Numbered from the stretch's first letter, positions 54,347-64,000 are shown. The stretch is 64,000 nt of DNA from Pelagibius marinus (GCF_014925385.1 NZ_JACSDK010000017.1:62001-126000), one strand, 5' to 3'. The notes: generated by a model not told the origin, from the sequence alone. A program made the numbers and translations.

Positions 54347-55464
54347 GTCGCCGCCTCGCTGAGGTCCTGGGCCGCGCCGCGCCGGTAGGGCTTACGCAGC
54401 AGCACGTAGAGGCTGATGCCCGCGGAGACCAGCACGGCTAAATACATCGCCGGAACGGCCGCTGCGCTGCGCGTGGCCAGGTCATGCAGGGCCAGGGACA
54501 CGCCCTCCAGAGCGGCGACGCAGGCGATGGCTGCCAGCACGCGTTTGGTCTGACCGCGCCGATTGAACTCGCCGGCCAGCAGAGCCGCCATGCCGATCAG
54601 CACGAAGACCAGGGTATAGAGCGGACCAACCAGCCGATGGTGCCCCTCGGCGATCAGTTCCTGATAGTAGCGCTGGTCGCGCTGGTCGGCGCTGGGAAAG
54701 AGTAATTCGTTCAGGAATCGTTCCTTCGGTTCGCGCCAGCGCGACTGCGCCGCCTCGCTGAACTCGCTCAGCTCGACCGTGTAGCGGTCGAAGTACAGCA
54801 GCGAAAAGCGCCCGGTCCCCGGGGTCACTTCCTGGCGGTTGCCGTTTTCCATCACCACCCGCGGGCCGGTCTCGCTGGCGACAAGGGCGCCGCGCTCGGC
54901 CATCATGGTCACCGGCTTTTTCGGGTCCCGGTTGTCGTGCACCAGGATGCCGCGCAGCTCACCGTCGGCGGAGCGCTGGCGGACGTAGACAGTGATCTCG
55001 TCGGTGAGCGCGGTGAAGACGCCTTCCTGCAACAGGACAGTTGAGAAATCACTGCGGAATGAGTTCTGTAAGTCTTTGAAATTACGGAAAGACACGGGCA
55101 GGAAATAGAGCGAAATGGAATAGACGGCGATGGTCACCAGAACCCCCAGCATGATCGCCGGGCGGGCCAGCTGGAGCTGCGACAGGCCGGCGGCCCGCAT
55201 GACCACCATTTCGCTGTCCATGGCCAGCTTATGATAGATGAAGAGCGCGGCCACGAAGGCGGCCACCGGCAGCACGACCCCCAGGAAGGACGGCAGCAGC
55301 AGGCCGACGAAGGTGAGGAAGGTGGAGGCCGGGAGCCCGCGGTTGACGATATAGTCGATCAGGCGCAGCGACTGCGTCAGCCAGATGGCGAAGGTCAGGG
55401 CCAGGGTGACGAAGATGGTCGCCGTCACCAACTGCCCGAAAATGTAGCGTGTTATCCAGGGCAT
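54343..55464 (-). CDS. lptF: LPS-export ABC permease LptF
   Basis: 373 residues. YjgP/YjgQ family partner of LptG: ITRYIFGQLVTATIFVTLALTFAIWL, GLLLPSFLGVVLPVAAFVAALFIYHKL ending the first helices, a periplasmic domain, and a C-terminal helical block (LVGPLYTLVFVLIGMAALLAGEFNRRGQTKRV). ATG 55464 is chosen from the family N-terminus PWITRYI; a longer reading adds 22 unsupported residues. First gene of the lptFG-lptD-surA-pdxA-rsmA series, divergent from pepA. Confidence 0.93.
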   Translation of the reverse strand: MPWITRYIFGQLVTATIFVTLALTFAIWLTQSLRLIDYIVNRGLPASTFLTFVGLLLPSFLGVVLPVAAFVAALFIYHKLAMDSEMVVMRAAGLSQLQLARPAIMLGVLVTIAVYSISLYFLPVSFRNFKDLQNSFRSDFSTVLLQEGVFTALTDEITVYVRQRSADGELRGILVHDNRDPKKPVTMMAERGALVASETGPRVVMENGNRQEVTPGTGRFSLLYFDRYTVELSEFSEAAQSRWREPKERFLNELLFPSADQRDQRYYQELIAEGHHRLVGPLYTLVFVLIGMAALLAGEFNRRGQTKRVLAAIACVAALEGVSLALHDLATRSAAAVPAMYLAVLVSAGISLYVLLRKPYRRGAAQDLSEAAT

Positions 55465-55705
55465 CGGGCCCAATCGCTGCGGTGCGGGAGTAGAAGAGAT
55501 AGCGCGCGGCCACGACCTCAGTCCAGTCAAAATCCCGGCAAACTTCGGGCGGATTTCGCCCCGCCGAAGGTACGAAAGGCCCCTTGAACTTGGCCGCTGG
55601 CGCTGACAGGCTGTTCGGCCTTATCGTTGTCCGCCTTTTGACATTCCATGGCTGGCCCGCCGATTTCGGAGCGGTGCCGGCCGCTTTCTTTCCGTGAGGG
55701 GATTG

Positions 55706-57208
55706 ATGAATATTTCCTTTGCTTCGCCGAGCGTTCCGTCGTCCGGTGCCCTGGTTGTCGCTGTCCTGGAGGGCGGCAAGCTCTCGCCCACGGCGACAAA
55801 CCTGAACAAAGAGACCGGTGGCGCGCTGGAGCGGGCCATTGCCGCCAGCAGCTTCTCGGGCAAGAAGGGCGAACTGCTGGAGATCGTGGCGCCGGCCAAT
55901 CTGGCGAACAGCCGGATTCTGCTGGTCGGTGTGGGCGCCTCGGCCAAGCTGGCTGAGAAGGACCTGCAGGACCTCGGCGGCTCGGTGGCTGCGCAACTGC
56001 TGCGCTCCGGCGAAGAGAAGGCGGCCGTCTTCATCGATAAGCTGCGTGGCGGCAAGAGCGCGCCGGAGCGGGCCGCCAACTCCGCCTATGGCGCGCTGCT
56101 GCGCAGCTACCGCTTCGACAAGTACAAGACCAAGGAGAAGCCGGAGAAGAAGCCCAAGCTGAAAGAGATCAAGTATATGGTCGAGGACGCAGCCGCCGCG
56201 AAGCGCCTCTACCAGAAGCTGGAGAAGGTGGCCTCGGGCGTCTTCACCACCCGAGATCTGGTCAGCGAGCCGGCCAACATCCTTTTTCCCAAGTCCCTGG
56301 TGGCCGAAGCCAAGAAGCTCAGCAAGCTGGGTGTCAAGGTGCAGGCCCTGGGCCAGAAAGAAATGGAAAAGCTCGGCATGGGCGCGCTGCTCGGCGTGGC
56401 CCAGGGCTCGGCCCGGGAGCCGCAGTTGCTGGTGATGGTCTGGCAGGGCGCGCCGGCCGGCGCCAAGGACAAGGCGCCTCTGGCCTTCGTCGGCAAGGGT
56501 GTAACCTTCGATACCGGCGGCATTTCGCTGAAGCCGGCCGCCGGCATGGAGGACATGAAGTGGGACATGGGCGGCGCCGGCACCGTTGTCGGACTGATGC
56601 ACGCCCTGGCCGCGCGAAAGGCCAAGGTCAACGTCGTCGGCATCTGCGGCCTGGTCGAGAACATGCCCTCGGGCACGGCCCAGCGGCCGGGCGACATCGT
56701 CACCTCCATGTCCGGTCAGACCATCGAGGTGCTGAACACCGACGCCGAGGGGCGCCTGGTCCTGGCCGACGCGCTCTGGTACACGCAGCAGAAGTTCAAG
56801 CCGAAGCTGGTGGTCGACCTGGCGACCCTGACCGGGGCCATTATCATCGCCCTGGGCAACGAGTACGCGGGCCTGTTCAGCAATGACGACAAGCTGTCGA
56901 ACCAGCTCACCGCCGCGGGCCAGAGCGTCGGCGAGCCGCTGTGGCGCATGCCCATCGGTCCGGAGTACGACAAGCAGATCGACTGCGACGCGGCCGACAT
57001 GAAGAACATCGGCGGCGGGCGGGCCGGCGGCTCGATCACCGCCGCGCAGTTCCTTCAGCGCTTCATCAAGAAGGGCACGCCCTGGGCGCACCTGGACATC
57101 GCCGGCGTTGCCTGGTCGGCCAAGGAGAAGGCGACGGTGCCGAAGGGCGGGACCGGTTTCGGCGTGCGTCTGCTGGACGCTTTCGTGGCCGATAACTTCG
57201 AGAAGTAG
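55706..57208 (+). CDS. pepA: Leucyl aminopeptidase PepA
   Basis: Cytoplasmic di-metal M17 aminopeptidase, 500 residues. Metal-ligand and catalytic motifs: VGKGVTFDTGGISLKP with MKWDMGGAG, and NTDAEGRLVLADAL, the signature. Residues 1-180 form the N-domain; hexamers also bind DNA in some bacteria (XerC/D cofactor). ATG 55706 has GAGGGG before it. A TTGACA word lies at 55638-55643 upstream but lacks a convincing -10. Confidence 0.95.
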   Translation: MNISFASPSVPSSGALVVAVLEGGKLSPTATNLNKETGGALERAIAASSFSGKKGELLEIVAPANLANSRILLVGVGASAKLAEKDLQDLGGSVAAQLLRSGEEKAAVFIDKLRGGKSAPERAANSAYGALLRSYRFDKYKTKEKPEKKPKLKEIKYMVEDAAAAKRLYQKLEKVASGVFTTRDLVSEPANILFPKSLVAEAKKLSKLGVKVQALGQKEMEKLGMGALLGVAQGSAREPQLLVMVWQGAPAGAKDKAPLAFVGKGVTFDTGGISLKPAAGMEDMKWDMGGAGTVVGLMHALAARKAKVNVVGICGLVENMPSGTAQRPGDIVTSMSGQTIEVLNTDAEGRLVLADALWYTQQKFKPKLVVDLATLTGAIIIALGNEYAGLFSNDDKLSNQLTAAGQSVGEPLWRMPIGPEYDKQIDCDAADMKNIGGGRAGGSITAAQFLQRFIKKGTPWAHLDIAGVAWSAKEKATVPKGGTGFGVRLLDAFVADNFEK

Positions 57209-57289
57209 CCCAAGCGAAGTAGCCGGGGGGCGGGCCGGGAAACCGGCCCGCCGGCCTCGGCGCAATCCCCAGATGGTGATGGCCGACTC

Positions 57290-57739
57290 ATGACAGGCGT
57301 GCGCTTCTATCACATGACTCGCACCACGCTGGAGCAGGCCCTGCCGCAGATGCTGGAAAAGACCCTGGAGCGGGGCCAGCGGGCGGTGGTCAGGTCCGGC
57401 TCGGAAGCGCGGGTCGAAGCGCTCTCGGCGCGGCTCTGGACCTACCACGACCGGGCCTTCCTGCCGCATGGCAGCGTCAAGGACGGTCGCGCCGCGCGTC
57501 AGCCGGTCTGGCTTACGGTGGAAGACGAGGCGCCGAATGGTGCCGAGGTCCTGTTCCTGACCGACGGCGCGACCTCCGACAAGATCGGCGACTACGCCCT
57601 CTGCGTTCTGCTGTTCGACGGTGGGGACGAGGAAGCCCTGGCCCAGGCTCGCGACCAGTGGAAGGCGCTCAAGGAAGCCGGCCACGACGTCACCTACTGG
57701 CAGCAGGACGACGCCGGCCGCTGGAGCCAGAAGGCCTGA
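57290..57739 (+). CDS. holC: DNA polymerase III chi subunit (HolC)
   Basis: 149 residues. GVRFYHMTRTTLEQALPQML, the LWTYHDRAFLPHG segment, then QPVWLTVEDEAPNGAEVLFLTDG are hallmarks of chi, which links the clamp loader to SSB. The pepA-holC order is conserved. 81 bases after pepA. Confidence 0.92.
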   Translation: MTGVRFYHMTRTTLEQALPQMLEKTLERGQRAVVRSGSEARVEALSARLWTYHDRAFLPHGSVKDGRAARQPVWLTVEDEAPNGAEVLFLTDGATSDKIGDYALCVLLFDGGDEEALAQARDQWKALKEAGHDVTYWQQDDAGRWSQKA

Positions 57740-57798
57740 GGGCAACGCCGCGGCCACCCGACACGCTTTACGCAAGCAGCGGCAAATATTGTCGCCGG

Positions 57799-57864
57799 AA
57801 GTTGTAGTCCAACTTCATGATTATTTGATCGCTGCAAATAGGCTACAATTTGCCGCGTGAAGTT
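57799..57864. promoter_or_regulatory. Palindrome-rich AT island before the first PAS gene
   Basis: GAAGTT (57799-57804) pairs with AACTTC (57811-57816); AACTTCA (57811-57817) also matches TGAAGTT (57858-57864); TTGTAG (57802-57807) matches CTACAA (57843-57848); and GCAAATA occurs at about 57782 and 57834. Such overlapping inverted repeats in an AT-rich segment suggest operator sites or a structured leader. Confidence 0.4.
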
Positions 57865-57890
57865 ATCAGGTTGGGCAAAAGCACGTCGAC

Positions 57891-58409
57891 ATGGCGAATT
57901 TCGTTTATTCTGACTATTACCTTGCAGATCTTGGCGATCGCCAGCCGTTGCCGGTCCACCAGAGGTTCTCCGACATGCAAGCCTACCTCGACAAGGTGGC
58001 CCCGGAAGGCAAGCTGCCCGGGCGTCAGCACATCGACCCCCTGGAATTCCGCGAGTTCATGAGCTTCATCAATCTGGTCGATGTGGAGCGCGTGGACGGC
58101 GATGTCCGCTTCCGCTACCGCCTTGTCGGCGAAGAGCAGACCCGCCGCTCGGGCCGCGAGATCACCGGCAAGCTGCTGAAGGACGCCTTGGTCCCCGCTT
58201 TGGTGCCGCGTGTCCGGTCCAACATGATGAAGGTCCTGATGACCCGCAAGGCGGTCTTCGATAGCTTTCCCATGCCGCACCCGGACCGCGAGTTCATCGT
58301 CTCGCAACGGATGTACTATCCCCTGGCGGGCGACGGGGAGACCATCGACATGCTGCTGACGCTGCACGGCTACGAACCCGACCCGGTGGTGAAGCTGCCG
58401 GAGCCTTAA
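57891..58409 (+). CDS. PAS_5-type sensor-domain protein (paralogue 1)
   Basis: 172 residues, a stand-alone PAS domain of the PF07310 (PAS_5) type common in Rhodospirillales. DLGDRQPLPVHQRFSDMQAYLDKVAP, GKLPGRQHIDPLEFREFM, VRFRYRLVGEEQTRRSGREITGKLL, MRTRK-like VLMTRKAVFDSFPMPHPDREFI and YPLAGDGETIDMLL are the family blocks. No output domain, signal peptide or membrane segment. Presumed ligand or redox sensing is inference. Next to a paralogue at 58526. Confidence 0.85.
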   Translation: MANFVYSDYYLADLGDRQPLPVHQRFSDMQAYLDKVAPEGKLPGRQHIDPLEFREFMSFINLVDVERVDGDVRFRYRLVGEEQTRRSGREITGKLLKDALVPALVPRVRSNMMKVLMTRKAVFDSFPMPHPDREFIVSQRMYYPLAGDGETIDMLLTLHGYEPDPVVKLPEP

Positions 58410-58456
58410 GCACCCGCTTCGGAAGAAACCCGACAGATTGCTGTGAAAATGCTTTG

Positions 58457-58480
58457 TTATACATTTACACTATGTAATAA
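58457..58480. promoter_or_regulatory. Imperfect palindrome before the second PAS gene
   Basis: TTATACAT (58457-58464) and ATGTAATAA (58472-58480) form an inverted repeat with one bulged base around a 7-base centre, in an AT-rich gap, 46 bases before the ATG. A regulator site or promoter element is likely. Confidence 0.4.
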
Positions 58481-58525
58481 GTGGGGCGCCTTGGAGTAAG
58501 GTTGTTTCGGTCGGCGGGAATCGAA

Positions 58526-59043
58526 ATGGCGGATTTCAATTTTTCAGAGTTCTACCTCGAGGATCTGAACGGCGCGGAGCCGCCGGCCACCCATCAGAGG
58601 TTCGCCGATATGGCCCGCCACCTGAAGGAGGTGGCGCCGCCGGGACGCTTGCCCGGGCGCCAGCATCTAGATCCCTGCGGTTTTCCCACTCTCCTGAGCC
58701 TGTTGAACCTCGTCGACGTGGAACGGCAGGACGGGGAGATGCGGTTCCGCTTCCGGCTGGTCGGGGACCAGCAGGACCGGGCCGCCGGACGCAAGATCAA
58801 AGGCCTTTTGGTCGACGAGGCGGTGGTGCCGGAACTGGTAGCGCGCATCAACGCTAACATGCGCAGGGTGGTGGAGACCCGGGTGCCCCTCTACGACCGG
58901 TTCCCGATGCCGCACCCGAACCGTCAGTTCATCGATTCCGAGCGCATGTACTATCCCCTGGCCAGCGACGGAGAAACCGTCGACATGATCCTCATTCTCA
59001 ACGGCTATGAAAACCTGCCGCAGGTAGCCAGCATCTGGACCGC

Positions 59044-59047
<4 letters not shown>
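58526..59047 (+). CDS. PAS_5-type sensor-domain protein (paralogue 2)
   Basis: 173 residues, paralogous to the preceding gene along its whole length: ADFNFSEFYLEDLNGAEPPATHQRF, GRLPGRQHLDPCGFPTLL, VERQDGEMRFRFRLVGDQQDR, YDRFPMPHPNRQFIDSERMYYPLASDGETVDMILI. Stand-alone PAS domain without output. ATG 58526 is the family N-terminus. Its 3' end overlaps the convergent ABC-F gene by four bases. The pair presumably arose by tandem duplication. Confidence 0.85.
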
Positions 59048-60927
<1,880 letters not shown>

Positions 60928-61025
60928 GGGGCCCGTTCTGCTCCGGCCTCTGGTGGCGGCGGGCGGGTGATAGCACGGCCGGGCGGTGGGTGAAAGTCAC
61001 GGCCGGGCCCGGGTCTGCGCGGGCG

Positions 61026-61054
61026 TTGCCCTGGCCCGGCAAAGGGTCTATAAG
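61026..61054 (+). promoter_or_regulatory. Sigma-70 promoter of ndk
   Basis: TTGCCC (61026-61031), 17 bases, TATAAG (61049-61054). The optimal spacing and five-of-six -10 make this a strong vegetative promoter; the leader is about 110 bases. Confidence 0.6.
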
Positions 61055-61173
61055 CCCGGCGCGGAACGCTAAAAAGGGCGGTAGAGCCGGATTTTCCAGG
61101 TGAGAGCCGGCGGGGGCCGCCGCAAACCAGCAATCTACCCGGTAACGAGCAATCTAGAGGAGAGCCGGAGTCA

Positions 61174-61596
61174 ATGGCCACCCAACGTACCTTTTCGATC
61201 ATCAAGCCGGACGCGACCAAGCGCAACATCACGGGCAAGATCGTCGACCGCCTTGAGGAAGCCGGCCTGCGCGTCATCGCCAGCAAGCGCATTCACATGA
61301 CCCGCGAGCAGGCCGAGGGCTTCTACGCTGTGCACAAGGAGCGGCCCTTCTTCAACGACCTCTGCACCTTCATGACCTCCGGTCCGGTCGTGGTGCAGGT
61401 TCTGGAAGGCGAGGACGCCATCGCCAAGAACCGCGAAGTCATGGGCGCCACCAACCCGGCCGACGCCGCGCCGGGCACCATCCGCGCCGACTTCGCCGAG
61501 TCCATCGAGGCGAACTCCGTGCACGGCTCCGACGGCCCGGACACGGCGGCCCAGGAGATCAAGTTCTTCTTCAGTGACGACGAGATCGTGGGCTGA
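61174..61596 (+). CDS. ndk: Nucleoside diphosphate kinase
   Basis: 140 residues. Balances NTP/dNTP pools by phosphate transfer. [50 protein letters not shown] and the phospho-His117 in NSVHGSD are complete. GAGGAGAGCC precedes the ATG. A sharp terminator follows, so it is monocistronic. Confidence 0.98.
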   Translation: MATQRTFSIIKPDATKRNITGKIVDRLEEAGLRVIASKRIHMTREQAEGFYAVHKERPFFNDLCTFMTSGPVVVQVLEGEDAIAKNREVMGATNPADAAPGTIRADFAESIEANSVHGSDGPDTAAQEIKFFFSDDEIVG

Positions 61597-61643
61597 AGAC
61601 GGCAGGAAATGTGCCCCGCAGCGAGGCACGGCTTGCGAGAGAG

Positions 61644-61669
61644 CGGGGCCTTTTGGCCCCGTTTTTTTT
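61644..61669 (+). terminator. Rho-independent terminator of ndk
   Basis: CGGGGCC-TTTT-GGCCCCG (61644-61661) followed by eight T (61662-61669). A textbook intrinsic terminator 48 bases after the ndk stop. Confidence 0.9.
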
Positions 61670-61686
61670 GTGCTTTCGACTCCTGG

Positions 61687-61712
61687 GGAACAAATGGCTG
61701 CTACCTGGCGTC
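61687..61712 (+). promoter_or_regulatory. EcfG-type (general stress) promoter candidate
   Basis: GGAAC (61687-61691), 17 bases, CGTC (61709-61712), against the consensus GGAAC-N16/17-CGTT for the alphaproteobacterial stress sigma factor EcfG. It lies 64-89 bases before the PRC-barrel ATG and directly after the ndk terminator. One mismatch at the last -10 base. Confidence 0.5.
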
Positions 61713-61775
61713 TATAGGGATAAAGGCAGTGCAACCTGCTTTCGAGTGATCGAAAACAACGAAGGAGCACGAGCT

Positions 61776-62252
61776 ATGCGAACCCTGAAGATCCTCACCG
61801 TCGCAGCCGTCGCGGCTCTGGCGGTTTCGCCGGCGGCTGTCGCCCAGCAGGCGAAGCCGTACTTCTTTACCGAACAGCAGCCCGGCGAGAAGCTCTCCGA
61901 CAGCTATATCGGCGCCTCCGTCGTCGCTCGATCGTCCGAGGGGCTGGAGAACGTCGGCAAGGTGACCGATCTGCTCCTCAGCGACAGCAATAAGGTCGTC
62001 GGCGTGGTGGTCGACATCGGCGGTTTCCTGGGCGTGGGCGCAAAGCCCGTCGGCCTTTCCTGGACCGCCCTGAGCGAGGAGCAGTCCGATGGTGAACTGC
62101 TGCTGCTCACCAACATGACGCGGGAGGAACTGGAAGCAGCCCCGGCGTTCAAGACCATCGCCGAAAAACAGGTCGAGCAGGACCGGAAGATGATGGAAGA
62201 GAAGGTGATCAGGGAAGAACCCACGCCGCCGACGCCGCAGCAGGTCCAGTAG
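61776..62252 (+). CDS. Secreted PRC-barrel domain protein
   Basis: 158 residues. Signal peptide LTVAAVAALAVSPAAVAQ, then a PRC-barrel domain: ASVVARSSEGLENVGKVTDLLLSDSNKVVGVVVDIGGFLGVGAKPVGLSW. The tail EKQVEQDRKMMEEKV and Pro-rich PTPPTPQQVQ is low-complexity. PRC-barrel proteins are frequent members of envelope and general-stress regulons in alphaproteobacteria, fitting the EcfG-like promoter upstream. AAGGAG precedes the ATG. Confidence 0.88.
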   Translation: MRTLKILTVAAVAALAVSPAAVAQQAKPYFFTEQQPGEKLSDSYIGASVVARSSEGLENVGKVTDLLLSDSNKVVGVVVDIGGFLGVGAKPVGLSWTALSEEQSDGELLLLTNMTREELEAAPAFKTIAEKQVEQDRKMMEEKVIREEPTPPTPQQVQ

Positions 62253-62399
62253 CGGCCCGCGGTTGTGCTCGGGGCGCGGCAGAGACTAAGGGTGCTCCGT
62301 CATGGAGCATCCATTCTTCTCCGGGACCAACTTCCGGAGCGGAAGCCCGGACGAGGCACGCGGTTGCGGGGCCCGGCGATCAGCGATCAAGGGGGTGCG

Positions 62400-62882
62400 A
62401 TGAGCAATGCAGTATTCGTCTTATCTGCCCTGCTCTGCGTCGCCGGGGCCGGCGGAGTCCTCGCCCAGGAAAAGCCGGCGGACGACACGACGAAGCTGGC
62501 CGAGGAGATCATCGACTGCGCGAGCCTGGACAGCAATGCAAGGCGGCTCGCCTGCTACGACGAAGTGGCCGCGCCCCTGCTCGGGGTTGAGGGGGCCTCC
62601 GAGGAGAGCGATGTCCCAGCGGCGATTCACAAATTCACGGGTAAGGACAACTGGAACTCAGATGTCCTGGAACTCACCTCGCCCTGGCGCCTGGTCTGGC
62701 AGAACAAGGGCAGTCTGCTCACCGTGGAACTGCATACGTCCCAAGGCGAACTGGTCGAAGTCGTCGGCAACCAGATTGGCGAAGGCGGGGGCCGCTCGAC
62801 AGTTATCGGGCCCGGTAGCTACCGGCTGGCCGTGCGTGGGCTCGGCGGCTGGCAAGTCCAGCTCGTCACCGAAGAGGATTAG
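62400..62882 (+). CDS. Secreted small protein with VasI-like Cys motif
   Basis: 160 residues. Signal peptide AVFVLSALLCVAGAGGVLAQ, then EEIIDCASLDSNARRLACYDEVA, a Cys-x(6-10)-RLxCYD pattern shared with VasI/TagP-type proteins and several alphaproteobacterial periplasmic proteins; the two Cys probably form a disulfide. The remainder (TGKDNWNSDVLELTSPWRLVWQNKGSLL ... GSYRLAVRGLGGWQVQL) is a beta-rich domain. There are no type VI secretion genes nearby, so that role is not implied. GGGGG before the ATG. Confidence 0.7.
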   Translation: MSNAVFVLSALLCVAGAGGVLAQEKPADDTTKLAEEIIDCASLDSNARRLACYDEVAAPLLGVEGASEESDVPAAIHKFTGKDNWNSDVLELTSPWRLVWQNKGSLLTVELHTSQGELVEVVGNQIGEGGGRSTVIGPGSYRLAVRGLGGWQVQLVTEED

Positions 62883-62919
62883 GGGAAGACCGGGCCGCCG
62901 TCGGCAGCCGGTATAGCAG

Positions 62920-63042
62920 CTACAGCAAGAAGAGCGCCATCAGGGCCAGGGTGATGACCACCAGGCCCGTGGAGATCGTGATGAAGCGCACGAAGCCCTT
63001 CCAGATCTGCTGATGTTCGCGAAGCAATTGATCGTCCGACAT
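62920..63042 (-). CDS. aa3-type cytochrome c oxidase subunit IV (40 residues)
   Basis: Tiny integral membrane subunit found in alphaproteobacterial aa3 oxidases. It reads MSDDQLLREHQQIWKGFVRF, then one transmembrane segment ITISTGLVVITLALMALFLL, ending at the stop. The acidic N-terminus, the W/F-K-G-F pattern before the helix and the length match the CoxIV (PF07835) family. An AGGG site lies before ATG 63042. Too short for most gene callers. It is far from any oxidase operon in the window, as is usual for this subunit. Confidence 0.8.
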   Translation of the reverse strand: MSDDQLLREHQQIWKGFVRFITISTGLVVITLALMALFLL

Positions 63043-63182
63043 ATGTGAAAGCCCTGCTCGTTACTTGCTGACTGCGACCACCCTTGGAACCCCAGCGGAA
63101 CGCGGGTTGGACGCGCGATTGGTTTGCTTGCGGTTTCTTCTAGCCTGAGACGCTGTAGCGGGCAAGTCCCGGAGTCTGCCGC

Positions 63183-63830
63183 TCAAGCCTCCGCCGGCGG
63201 GTTGAAGATCCGGGCGGAAGGGTCGAATTTCCCGGATATCTCGGCCTTGCCGCCCTGAAAGCGCACCTTGCCCTCGGCCACCAGCCGCAGGCAGGCGGGG
63301 TAGAGCCGGTGTTCGGCCGTCAGCACCCGGGCGGCCAGGCTGTCCGGGTCGTCGCCGGGCAGCACCGGCACCGCGGCCTGGCCGATGATGGGGCCGCCGT
63401 CCACCTCCTCGTTCACGTAGTGCACGCTGCAGCCGTGCAGCCGTACCCCGGCCGCCAGGGCCCTGGCATGGGTGTCGAGGCCGGGAAAGAGCGGCAGCAG
63501 GGAAGGGTGGATGTTGATCATGCGGCCCTGCCAGTGGCGCACGAAGCCGGCGCTGACCACCCGCATGAAGCCGGCCAGGCAGAGCAGTTCCACCCCCGCC
63601 GCCTCCAGCGCCGCCGTCACCGCGGTCTCGAAGGCTTCCCGGCCGTCGAAGCCCTTGTGGTCGATGGTCTCGGCCGCGACGCCCGCCGCCCGCGCGTGGT
63701 CGAGGCCGCCGGCCCCCGGACGGTTGGAGATCACCGTGACGATCTGCGCCGGGAATCCCGGTGTCGCGCAGGCGTCCAGCAGCGATTTCAGGTTGCTGCC
63801 GCGCCCGGAGATGAGGACGCCGACTTTCAA
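63183..63830 (-). CDS. purN: Phosphoribosylglycinamide formyltransferase
   Basis: Third step of purine synthesis, using 10-formyl-tetrahydrofolate. 215 residues: VLISGRGSNLKSLLD, FMRVVSAGFV, the catalytic His in NIHPSLLPLFPG and Asp in VNEEVDGGPIIGQ. The start is TTG 63830, supported by GAGGA just before; no in-frame ATG lies upstream. Ten bases after purM's stop, so co-transcribed with it. Confidence 0.95.
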   Translation of the reverse strand: MKVGVLISGRGSNLKSLLDACATPGFPAQIVTVISNRPGAGGLDHARAAGVAAETIDHKGFDGREAFETAVTAALEAAGVELLCLAGFMRVVSAGFVRHWQGRMINIHPSLLPLFPGLDTHARALAAGVRLHGCSVHYVNEEVDGGPIIGQAAVPVLPGDDPDSLAARVLTAEHRLYPACLRLVAEGKVRFQGGKAEISGKFDPSARIFNPPAEA

Positions 63831-63840
63831 GCTCTTGTCC

Positions 63841-64000
63841 TCATTGAGGCCAGGTCGCCTCCAGGTTCCGGATGGTGACCTGGCCGCCCTCGCCGTGGTG
63901 GGCGGTGATGTGGCCGATGCCGAAGACCGTTTCGCCGGCCTCCTCGAAGGCGGCGCGCACGGCCTCGGCCTGTCCGGGATCGACCACCACGGCCATGCCA
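63841..64000 (-). CDS. purM: Phosphoribosylformylglycinamidine cyclo-ligase (partial, C-terminus)
   Basis: The last 53 residues are present: GMAVVVDPGQAEAVRAAFEE, AGETVFGIGHIT, AHHGEGGQVTIRN, ending TWPQ. This is the C-terminal domain of AIR synthetase, ending with the family GxI segment. Directly upstream of purN in the usual purM-purN order; the rest is beyond the window. Confidence 0.9.
   Translation of the reverse strand, partial: GMAVVVDPGQAEAVRAAFEEAGETVFGIGHITAHHGEGGQVTIRNLEATWPQ

Noticed and set aside
55229-57775. 848-codon antisense frame over lptF and pepA
   Set aside because: Runs across two unrelated genes and their promoter gap; composition is typical of GC-rich antisense.

Overview
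The window is a GC-rich chromosomal segment from an alphaproteobacterium, most likely of the Rhodospirillales/Kiloniellales type. This follows from gene content and order: ppx-rlmE-guaB-rsmB-guaA, a DUF2794 protein, a 40-residue aa3 oxidase subunit IV, PAS_5-type proteins, and the blocks rpsF-rpsR-rplI-dnaB-alr-radA-cvpA-purF and fabD-fabG-acpP-fabF-mltG-yicC-gmk. The genus cannot be fixed from sequence alone. Almost everything is dense housekeeping DNA.

Layout. 1-5586 is an accessory, by eye less GC-rich block: a polar amino-acid ABC transporter (permease cut by the window edge), an alpha/beta hydrolase, a C-terminally shortened FadJ-type beta-oxidation protein, an acyl-CoA dehydrogenase remnant and a probable integrase remnant, ending at tRNA-Gln(CTG). 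5924-13602 carries ppx, rlmE, a host-attachment-family protein, guaB, rsmB, a GNAT acetyltransferase and guaA. 13618-23238 is a mosaic of small single genes: msrA, RidA, DUF488, a BON lipoprotein, a quinone reductase with a divergent LysR regulator, a Cys-rich lipoprotein, an FAD oxidase, a di-haem cytochrome c, PilZ, DUF2794, a small lipoprotein and a redoxin. 23452-29699 holds a TPR/YfgM-like protein, bamB, der, a hydrolase, a pentapeptide-repeat protein and a LysE exporter.

29745-40591 is one long minus-strand series read from rpsF to a short-chain dehydrogenase, covering ribosomal proteins, replicative helicase, cell-wall alanine racemase, lipid transport (mlaE-mlaF), RadA, CvpA and PurF. 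40950-47924 runs on the plus strand from fatty-acid synthesis to MltG, YicC and Gmk. 47934-55464 is the minus-strand outer-membrane biogenesis operon lptF-lptG-lptD-surA-pdxA-rsmA. 55706-64000 holds pepA, holC, two PAS_5 paralogues, an ABC-F ATPase, ndk, a PRC-barrel stress protein, a small secreted protein, the oxidase subunit IV and purM-purN.

The genes support nucleotide synthesis (guaB, guaA, purF, purM, purN, gmk, ndk), envelope assembly (bamB, lptD/F/G, surA, mlaEF, mltG, alr) and RNA modification (rlmE, rsmB, rsmA). I found no CRISPR array, complete mobile element, secretion system or clear novel multi-gene system. The best leads are the decayed island boundary at tRNA-Gln, a ribosomal protein L9 gene that reads through its own terminator-like hairpin in homopolymeric G/C tracts, a probable general-stress (EcfG-type) promoter before the PRC-barrel gene, and two PAS_5 paralogues preceded by AT-rich palindromic leaders.
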